Part shown: positions 50,887 through 61,233 of the stretch, one piece after another
How the letters are laid out: each line of letters opens with the position of its first letter
How positions within the stretch are numbered: the stretch's first letter is position 1
Source: Osedax fenrisi
Lineage: Eukaryota; Annelida; Polychaeta; Sabellida; Siboglinidae
Assembly (NCBI GenBank): GCA_964019155.1
Contig: CAXHSG010000197.1
Coordinates: 1,488,001 to 1,552,000 of the forward strand
Length of the DNA stretch: 64,000 nucleotides
Direction of reading: 5' to 3'
The notes under the pieces: generated by a model
Told to the model about the DNA's origin: nothing
The model's input: the letters and a program-made list of their open reading frames with translations, nothing else
The model's database searches: none
Position numbers and translations under genes: made by a program

Positions 50887-53355
50887 AATTTAGCTAACTC
50901 TAGCTAACTCTAGGTAACTCTAGCTAACTCTAGCTAACTCTAGCTAACTCTAGCTAACTCTAGGTAACTCTAGGTAACTCTAGCTAACTCTAGCTAACTC
51001 TAAGTAACTCTAGGTAACTCTAGCTAACTCTAGCTAACTCTAGGTAACTCTAGGTAAATCTAGGTAACTCTAGCTAACTCTAGCTAACTCTAGCTAACTC
51101 TAGCTAACTCTAGCTAACTCTAGCTAACTCTAGCTAACTCTAGCTAACTCTAGGTAACTCTAGGTAACTCTAGTTAACTCTAGCTAACTCTAGGTAACTC
51201 TAGGTAACTCTAGCGAACTCTAGGTAACTCTAGCTAACTCTAGCTAACTCTAGGTAACTCTAGCAAACTTTAGCTAACTCTAGGTAACTCTAGCTAACTT
51301 TAGCTAACTCTAGCTAACTCTAGGTAACTCTAGCTAACTTTAGCTAATTCTAGCTAACTCTAGGTAACTCTAGCTAACTTTAGCTAACTCTAGCAAACTC
51401 TAGGTAACTCTAGATAACTCTAGCTAACTCTAGCTAACTATAGGTAACTCTAGCTAACTCTAGCTAACTCTAGCTAACTCTAGGTAACTTTAGCTAACTC
51501 TAGCTAACTCTAGGTAACTCTACGTAACTCTAGCTAACTTTAGCTAACTCTAGCTAACTCTAGCTAACTCTAGGTAACTCTAGGTAACTCTAGCTAACTC
51601 TAGCTAACTCTAGGTAACTCTAGCTAACTCTAGCTAACTTTAGCTAACTCTAGCTAACTCTAGCTAACTCTAGCTAATTCTAGGTAACTCTAGCTAACTC
51701 TAGCTAACTCTAGGTAACTCAAGGTAACTCTAGGTAACTCTAGGTAACTCTAGCTAACTCTAGCTAACTCTAGCTAACTCTAGCTAACTCTAGCTAACTC
51801 TAGCTAACTCTAGCTAACTCTAGCTAACTCTAGGTAACTCTAGGTAACTCTAGTTAACTCTAGCTAACTCTAGGTAACTCTAGGTAACTCTAGCTAACTC
51901 TAGCTAACTCTAGCTAACTCTAGCTAACTCTAGGTAACTCTAGCTAACATTAGCTAACTCTAGCTAACTCTAGGTAACTCTAGCTAACTTTAGCTAACTC
52001 TAGTTAACTCTAGGTAACTCTAGCTAACTTTAGCTAACTCTAGCTAACTCTAGGTAACTCTAGCTAACTTTAGCTAACTCTAGCTAACTCTAGCTAACTC
52101 TAGCTAACTCTATGTAACTCTAGCTAACTCTAGGTAACTCTAGGTAACTCTAGCTAACTCTAGCTATCTTTAGCTAACTCTAGGTAACTCTAGCTAACTT
52201 TAGCTAACTCTAGCTAACTCTAGCTAACTCTAGCTAACTCTAGGTAACTCTAGCTAACTTTAGCTAACTCTAGCTAACTCTAGGTAACTCTAGCTAACTT
52301 TAGCTAACTCTAGCTAACTCTAGCTAACTTTAGCTAACTCTAGGTAACTCTAGCTAACTTTAGCTAACTCTAGCTAACTCTAGCTAACTCTAGCTAACTC
52401 TAGCTAACTCTAGCTAACTCTAGGTAACTCTAGTTAACTCTAGCTAACTCTAGCTAACTCTAGCTAACTCTAGCTAACTCTAGCTAACTCTAGGTAACTC
52501 TAGCTTACTCTAGGTAACTCTAGATAACTCTAGCTAACTCTAGGTAACTCTAGCTAACTCTAGCTAACTCTAGCTAACTCTAGCTAACTTTAGCTAACTC
52601 TAGCTAACTCTAGGTAACTCTAGCTAACTTTAGCTAACTCTAGGTAACTATAGGTAACTCTAGCTAAATCTAGCTAACTCTAGATAACTCTAGCTAACTC
52701 TAGCTAACTTTAGCTAACTCTAGCTAACTCTAGCTAACTCTAGGTAACTCTAGCTAACTCTAGCTAACTCTAGGTAACTCTAGCTAACTTTAGCTAACTC
52801 TAGCTAACTCTAGCTAACTCTAGCTAACTCTAGGTAACTCTAGCTTACTCTAGCTAACTCTAGCTAACTTTAGCTAACTCTAGGTAACTCTAGGTAACTC
52901 TAGCTAACTCTAGCTAACTCTAGCTAACTCTTGCTAACTCTAGCTAACTCTAGGTAACTCTAGGTAACTCTAGCTAACTCTAGCTAACTTTAGCTAACTC
53001 TAGCTAACTCTTGCTAACTCTAGCTAACTCTAGGTAACTCTAGGTAACTCTAGCTAACTCTAGCTAACTTTAGCTAACTCTAGCTAACTCTAGGTAATTT
53101 TAGCTAACTCTAGCTAACTCTAGCTAACTCTAGCTAACTCTAGGTAACTCTAGCTAACTCTAGCTAACTTTAGCTAACTCTAGCTAACTCTTACTAACTC
53201 TAGCTAACTCTAGGTAACTCTAGGTAACTCTAGCTAACTCTAGCTAACTTTAGCTAACTCTAGCTAACTCTAGGTAATTTTAGCTAACTCTAGCTAACTC
53301 TAGCTAACTCTAGCTAACTCTAGGTAACTCTAGCTAACTTTAGCTAACTCTAGCT

Positions 53356-53814
53356 AATTTAGCTAACTCTAGCTAACTCTAGGTAACTCTAGCTAACTCT
53401 AGCTAACTCTAGCTAACTCTAGCTAATTCTAGGTAACTCTAGGTAACACTAGCTAACTTTAGCTAACTCTAGCTAACTCTAGCTAACTCTAGGTAACTCT
53501 AGGTAACTCTAGCTAACTCTAGCTAACTCTAAGTAACTCTAGGTAACTCTAGCTAACTCTAGCTAACTCTAGGTAACTCTAGGTAACTCTAGCTAACTCT
53601 AGCTAACTCTAGGTAACTCTAGCTAACTCTAGCTAACTTTAGCTAACTCTAGCTAACTCTATCTAACTCTAGGTAACTCTAGGTAACTCTAGCTAACTCT
53701 AGCTAACTTTAGCTAACTCTAGCTAACTCTAGGTAATTTTAGCTAACTCTAGCTAACTCTAGCTAACTCTAGCTAACTCTAGGTAACTCTAGCTAACTTT
53801 AGCTAACTCTAGCT
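53356..53814. repeat. 459-bp block (block 6 in the second unit)
   Basis: 9-mers at 53356 and 53815, 459 bp apart. Copy of 17919-18377. Confidence 0.87.
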
Positions 53815-56257
53815 AATTTAGCTAACTCTAGCTAACTCTAGGTAACTCTAGCTAACTCTAGCTAACTCTAGCTAACTCTAGCTAACTCTAGGTAACTCTA
53901 GGTAACTCTAGCTAACTTTAGCTAACTCTAGCTAACTCTAGCTAACTCTAGGTAACTCTAGGTAACTCTAGGTAACTCTAGCTAACTCTAGCTAACTCTA
54001 GCTAACTCTAGCTAACTCTAGCTAACTCTAGCTAACTCTAGCTAACTCTAGCTAACTCTAGGTAACTCTAGGTAACTCTAGTTAACTCTAGCTAACTCTA
54101 GGTAACTCTAGGTAACTCTAGCTAACTCTAGGTAACTCTAGCTAACTCTAGCTAACTCTAGGTAACTCTAGCTAATTTTAGCTAACTCTAGGTAACTCTA
54201 GCTAACTTTAGCTAACTCTAGCTAACTCTAGGTAACTCTAGCTAACTTTAGCTAATTCTAGCTAACTCTAGGTAACTCTAGCTAACTTTAGCTAACTCTA
54301 GCAAACTCTAGGTAACTCTAGATAACTCTAGCTAACTCTAGCTAACTATAGGTAACTCTAGCTAACTCTAGCTAACTCTAGCTAACTCTAGGTAACTTTA
54401 GCTAACTCTAGCTAACTCTAGGTAACTCTACGTAACTCTAGCTAACTTTAGCTAACTCTAGCTAACTCTAGCTAACTCTAGGTAACTCTAGGTAACTCTA
54501 GCTAACTCTAGCTAACTCTAGGTAACTCTAGCTAACTCTAGCTAACTTTAGCTAACTCTAGCTAACTCTAGCTAACTCTAGCTAATTCTAGGTAACTCTA
54601 GCTAACTCTAGCTAACTCTAGGTAACTCAAGGTAACTCTAGGTAACTCTAGGTAACTCTAGCTAACTCTAGCTAACTCTAGCTAGCTCTAGCTAACTCTA
54701 GCTAACTCTAGCTAACTCTAGCTAACTCTAGCTAACTCTAGGTAACTCTAGGTAACTCTAGTTAACTCTAGCTAACTCTAGGTAACTCTAGGTAACTCTA
54801 GCTAACTCTAGCTAACTCTAGCTAACTCTAGCTAACTCTAGCTAACTCTAGGTAACTCTAGCTAATATTAGCTAACTCTAGCTAACTCTAGGTAACTCTA
54901 GCTAACTTTAGCTAACTCTAGTTAACTCTAGGTAACTCTAGCTAACTTTAGCTAACTCTAGCTAACTCTAGGTAACTCTAGCTAACTTTAGCTAACTCTA
55001 GCTAACTCTAGCTAACTCTAGCTAACTCTATGTAACTCTAGCTAACTCTAGGTAACTCTAGGTAACTCTAGCTAACTGTAGCTATCTTTAGCTAACTCTA
55101 GGTAACTCTAGCTAACTTTAGCTAACTCTAGCTAACTCTAGCTAACTCTAGCTAACTCTAGGTAACTCTAGCTAACTTTAGCTAACTCTAGCTAACTCTA
55201 GGTAACTCTAGCTAACTTTAGCTAACTCTAGATAACTCTAGCTAACTTTAGCTAACTCTAGGTAACTCTAGCTAACTTTAGCTAACTCTAGCTAACTCTA
55301 GCTAACTCTAGCTAACTCTAGCTAACTCTAGCTAACTCTAGGTAACTCTAGTTAACTCTAGCTAACTCTAGCTAACTCTAGCTAACTCTAGCTAACTCTA
55401 GCTAACTCTAGCTAACTCTAGGTAACTCTAGCTTACTCTAGGTAACTCTAGATAACTCTAGCTAACTCTAGGTAACTCTAGCTAACTCTAGCTAACTCTA
55501 GCTAACTCTAGCTAACTTTAGCTAACTCTAGCTAACTCTAGGTAACTCTAGCTAACTTTAGCTAACTCTAGGTAACTATAGGTAACTCTAGCTAACTTTA
55601 GCTAACTCTAGCTAACTCTAGCTAACTTTAGCTAACTCTAGCTAACTCTAGGTAACTCTAGCTAACTTTAGCTAACTCTAGCTAACTCTAACTAACTTTA
55701 GCTAACTCTAGGTAACTCTAGCTAACTTTAGCTAACTCTAGCTAACTCTAGCTAACTCTAGGTAACTCTAGGTAACTCTAGTTAACTCTAGCTAACTCTA
55801 GCTAACTCTAGCTAACTCTAGGTAACTCTAGCTAACTCTAGCTAACTTTAGCTAACTCTAGCTAACTCTAGGTAACTCTAGCTAACTCTAGCTAACTTTA
55901 GCTAACTCTAGGTAACTCTAGCTAACTCTAGCTAACTCTAGCTAACTCTAGCTAACTCTAGCTAACTCTAGGTAACTCTAGCTAACTTTAGCTAACTCTA
56001 GCTAACTCTAGCTAACTCTAGCTAACTCTAGGTAACTCTAGCTTACTCTAGCTAACTCTAGCTAACTCTAGGTAACTCTAGCTAACTCTAGCTAACTCTA
56101 GCTAACTCTAGCTAATTCTAGGTAACTCTAGCTAACTCTAGCTAACTCTAGCTAACTCTAGCTAACTCTAGGTAACTCTAGGTAACTCTAGGTAACTCTA
56201 GCTAACTCTAGCTAACTCTAGCTAACTCTAGCTAACTCTAGCTAACTCTAGGTAACT

Positions 56258-59200
56258 CTAGCTTACTCTAGCTAACTCTAGCTAACTCTAGGTAACTCTA
56301 GCTAACTCTAGCTAACTCTAGCTAACTCTAGCTAATTCTAGGTAACTCTAGCTAACTCTAGCTAACTCTAGCTAACTCTAGCTAACTCTAGGTAACTCTA
56401 GGTAACTCTAGGTAACTCTAGCTAACTCTAGCTAACTCTAGATAACTCTAGCTAACTCTAGCTAACTATAGGTAACTCTAGCTAACTCTAGCTAACTCTA
56501 GCTAACTCTAGGTAACTTTAGCTAACTCTAGCTAACTCTAGGTAACTCTACGTAACTCTAGCTAACTTTAGCTAACTCTAGCTAACTCTAGCTAACTCTA
56601 GGTAACTCTAGGTAACTCTAGCTAACTCTAGCTAACTCTAGGTAACTCTAGCTAACTCTAGCTAACTTTAGCTAACTCTAGCTAACTCTAGCTAACTCTA
56701 GCTAATTCTAGGTAACTCTAGCTAACTCTAGCTAACTCTAGGTAACTCAAGGTAACTCTAGGTAACTCTAGGTAACTCTAGCTAACTCTAGCTAACTCTA
56801 GCTAACTCTAGCTAACTCTAGCTAACTCTAGCTAACTCTAGCTAACTCTAGCTAACTCTAGCTAACTCTAGCTAACTTTAGCTAACTCTAGCTAACTCTA
56901 GCTAACTCTAGCTAATTCTAGGTAACTCTAGCTAACTCTAGCTAACTCTAGGTAACTCAAGGTAACTCTAGGTAACTCTAGGTAACTCTAGCTAACTCTA
57001 GCTAACTCTAGGTAACTCTAGGTAACTCTAGCTAACTCTAGCTAACTCTAGCTAACTCTAGCTAACTCTAGCTAACTCTAGGTAACTCTAGCTAACATTA
57101 GCTAACTCTAGCTAACTCTAGCTAACTCTAGCTAACTCTAGCTAATTCTAGGTAACTCTAGCTAACTCTAGCTAACTCTAGCTAACTCTAGGTAACTCTA
57201 CGTAACTCTAGCTAACTTTAGCTAACTCTAGCTAACTCTAGCTAACTCTAGGTAACTCTAGGTAACTCTAGCTAACTCTAGCTAACTCTAGGTAACTCTA
57301 GCTAACTCTAGCTAACTTTAGCTAACTCTAGCTAACTCTAGCTAACTCTAGCTAATTCTAGGTAACTCTAGCTAACTCTAGCTAACTCTAGGTAACTCAA
57401 GGTAACTCTAGGTAACTCTAGGTAACTCTAGCTAACTCTAGCTAACTCTAGGTAACTCTAGGTAACTCTAGCTAACTCTAGCTAACTCTAGCTAACTCTA
57501 GCTAACTCTAGCTAACTCTAGGTAACTCTAGCTAACATTAGCTAACTCTAGCTAACTCTAGGTAACTCTAGCTAACTTTAGCTAACTCTAGTTAACTCTA
57601 GGTAACTCTAGCTAACTTTAGCTAACTCTAGCTAACTCTAGGTAACTCTAGCTAACTTTAGCTAACTCTAGCTAACTCTAGCTAACTCTAGCTAACTCTA
57701 TGTAACTCTAGCTAACTCTAGGTAACTCTAGGTAACTCTAGCTAACTCTAGCTATCTTTAGCTAACTCTAGGTAACTCTAGCTAACTTTAGCTAACTCTA
57801 GCTAACTCTAGGTAACTCTAGGTAACTCTAGGTAACTCTAGCTAACTCTAGCTAACTCTAGCTAACTCTAGCTAACTCTAGCTAACTCTAGGTAACTCTA
57901 GCTTACTCTAGCTAACTCTAGCTAACTCTAGGTAACTCTAGCTAACTCTAGCTAACTCTAGCTAACTCTAGCTAATTCTAGGTAACTCTAGCTAACTCTA
58001 GCTAACTCTAGCTAACTCTAGCTAACTCTAGGTAACTCTAGGTAACTCTAGGTAACTCTAGCTAACTCTAGCTAACTCTAGATAACTCTAGCTAACTCTA
58101 GCTAACTATAGGTAACTCTAGCTAACTCTAGCTAACTCTAGCTAACTCTAGGTAACTTTAGCTAACTCTAGCTAACTCTAGGTAACTCTACGTAACTCTA
58201 GCTAACTTTAGCTAACTCTAGCTAACTCTAGCTAACTCTAGGTAACTCTAGGTAACTCTAGCTAACTCTAGCTAACTCTAGGTAACTCTAGCTAACTCTA
58301 GCTAACTTTAGCTAACTCTAGCTAACTCTAGCTAACTCTAGCTAATTCTAGGTAACTCTAGCTAACTCTAGCTAACTCTAGGTAACTCAAGGTAACTCTA
58401 GGTAACTCTAGGTAACTCTAGCTAACTCTAGCTAACTCTAGCTAACTCTAGCTAACTCTAGCTAACTCTAGCTAACTCTAGCTAACTCTAGCTAACTCTA
58501 GCTAACTCTAGCTAACTTTAGCTAACTCTAGCTAACTCTAGCTAACTCTAGCTAATTCTAGGTAACTCTAGCTAACTCTAGCTAACTCTAGGTAACTCAA
58601 GGTAACTCTAGGTAACTCTAGGTAACTCTAGCTAACTCTAGCTAACTCTAGGTAACTCTAGGTAACTCTAGCTAACTCTAGCTAACTCTAGCTAACTCTA
58701 GCTAACTCTAGCTAACTCTAGGTAACTCTAGCTAACATTAGCTAACTCTAGCTAACTCTAGCTAACTCTAGCTAACTTTAGCTAACTCTAGCTAACTCTA
58801 GCTAACTCTAGGTAACTCTAGGTAACTCTAGCTAACTCTAGCTAACTCTAGGTAACTCTAGCTAACTCTAGCTAACTTTAGCTAACTCTAGCTAACTCTA
58901 GCTAACTCTAGCTAATTCTAGGTAACTCTAGCTAACTCTAGCTAACTCTAGGTAACTCAAGGTAACTCTAGGTAACTCTAGGTAACTCTAGCTAACTCTA
59001 GCTAACTCTAGGTAACTCTAGGTAACTCTAGCTAACTCTAGCTAACTCTAGCTAACTCTAGCTAACTCTAGCTAACTCTAGGTAACTCTAGCTAACATTA
59101 GCTAACTCTAGCTAACTCTAGGTAACTCTAGCTAACTTTAGCTAACTCTAGTTAACTCTAGGTAACTCTAGCTAACTTTAGCTAACTCTAGCTAACTCTA

Positions 59201-60147
59201 GGTAACTCTAGCTAACTTTAGCTAACTCTAGCTAACTCTAGCTAACTCTAGCTAACTCTATGTAACTCTAGCTAACTCTAGGTAACTCTAGGTAACTCTA
59301 GCTAACTCTAGCTAATTCTAGGTAACTCTAGCTAACTCTAGCTAACTCTAGGTAACTCAAGGTAACTCTAGGTAACTCTAGGTAACTCTAGCTAACTCTA
59401 GCTAACTCTAGGTAACTCTAGGTAACTCTAGCTAACTCTAGCTAACTCTAGCTAACTCTAGCTAACTCTAGCTAACTCTAGGTAACTCTAGCTAACATTA
59501 GCTAACTCTAGCTAACTCTAGCTAACTCTAGCTAACTCTAGCTAATTCTAGGTAACTCTAGCTAACTCTAGCTAACTCTAGCTAACTCTAGGTAACTCTA
59601 CGTAACTCTAGCTAACTTTAGCTAACTCTAGCTAACTCTAGCTAACTCTAGGTAACTCTAGGTAACTCTAGCTAACTCTAGCTAACTCTAGGTAACTCTA
59701 GCTAACTCTAGCTAACTTTAGCTAACTCTAGCTAACTCTAGCTAACTCTAGCTAATTCTAGGTAACTCTAGCTAACTCTAGCTAACTCTAGGTAACTCAA
59801 GGTAACTCTAGGTAACTCTAGGTAACTCTAGCTAACTCTAGCTAACTCTAGGTAACTCTAGGTAACTCTAGCTAACTCTAGCTAACTCTAGCTAACTCTA
59901 GCTAACTCTAGCTAACTCTAGGTAACTCTAGCTAACATTAGCTAACTCTAGCTAACTCTAGGTAACTCTAGCTAACTTTAGCTAACTCTAGTTAACTCTA
60001 GGTAACTCTAGCTAACTTTAGCTAACTCTAGCTAACTCTAGGTAACTCTAGCTAACTTTAGCTAACTCTAGCTAACTCTAGCTAACTCTAGCTAACTCTA
60101 TGTAACTCTAGCTAACTCTAGGTAACTCTAGGTAACTCTAGCTAACT
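56258..60147. repeat. 1,640-bp higher-order array, second unit
   Basis: Copy of 20821-24810, starting with ctagcttact at 56258 and 57898. It is 100 bp shorter. After the aacattagct near 58731 a run of ten decamers, including an aattctaggt and a tacgtaac unit, is missing compared with 23.33-23.44 kb. Confidence 0.8.
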
Positions 60148-61185
60148 CTAGCTATCTTTAGCTAACTCTAGGTAACTCTAGCTAACTTTAGCTAACTCTA
60201 GCTAACTCTAGCTAACTCTAGCTAACTCTAGGTAACTCTAGCTAACTTTAGCTAACTCTAGCTAACTCTAGGTAACTCTAGCTAACTTTAGCTAACTCTA
60301 GCTAACTCTAGCTAACTTTAGCTAACTCTAGGTAACTCTAGCTAACTTTAGCTAACTCTAGCTAACTCTAGCTAACTCTAGCTAACTCTAGCTAACTCTA
60401 GCTAACTCTAGGTAACTCTAGTTAACTCTAGCTAACTCTAGCTAACTCTAGCTAACTCTAGCTAACTCTAGCTAACTCTAGCTAACTCTAGGTAACTCTA
60501 GCTTACTCTAGGTAACTCTAGATAACTCTAGCTAACTCTAGGTAACTCTAGCTAACTCTAGCTAACTCTAGCTAACTCTAGCTAACTTTAGCTAACTCTA
60601 GCTAACTCTAGGTAACTCTAGCTAACTTTAGCTAACTCTAGGTAACTATAGGTAACTCTAGCTAAATCTAGCTAACTCTAGATAACTCTAGCTAACTCTA
60701 GCTAACTTTAGCTAACTCTAGCTAACTCTAGCTAACTCTAGGTAACTCTAGCTAACTCTAGCTAACTCTAGGTAACTCTAGCTAACTTTAGCTAACTCTA
60801 GCTAACTCTAGCTAACTCTAGCTAACTCTAGCTAACTCTAGCTTACTCTAGCTAACTCTAGCTAACTTTAGCTAACTCTAGGTAACTCTAGGTAACTCTA
60901 GCTAACTCTAGCTAACTCTAGCTAACTCTTGCTAACTCTAGCTAACTCTAGGTAACTCTAGGTAACTCTAGCTAACTCTAGCTAACTTTAGCTAACTCTA
61001 GCTAACTCTTGCTAACTCTAGCTAACTCTAGGTAACTCTAGGTAACTCTAGCTAACTCTAGCTAACTTTAGCTAACTCTAGCTAACTCTAGGTAATTTTA
61101 GCTAACTCTAGCTAACTCTAGCTAACTCTAGCTAACTCTAGGTAACTCTAGCTAACTCTAGCTAACTTTAGCTAACTCTAGCTAA

Positions 61186-61233
61186 CTCTTACTAACTCTA
61201 GCTAATTCTAGGTAACTCTAGGTAACACTAGCT
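61186..61233. other. Junction of the 219-bp deletion, second unit
   Basis: Same fused arrangement as 25849-25896 at an offset of 35,337 bp, closing 9-mer at 61594. Its presence in both units shows that the deletion predates the 35.5-kb duplication. Confidence 0.72.

Larger units (their letters stand above)
50078..53823. repeat. 3.7-kb higher-order block S, copy in the second 35.5-kb unit
   Basis: Equals 14641-18386 at an offset of 35,437 bp. 9-mers lie at 50428, 50887, 53356 and 53815, and agcgaac at 51208. The spacing between landmarks is unchanged, so no decamer gain or loss has occurred here since the 35.5-kb duplication. Confidence 0.8.
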
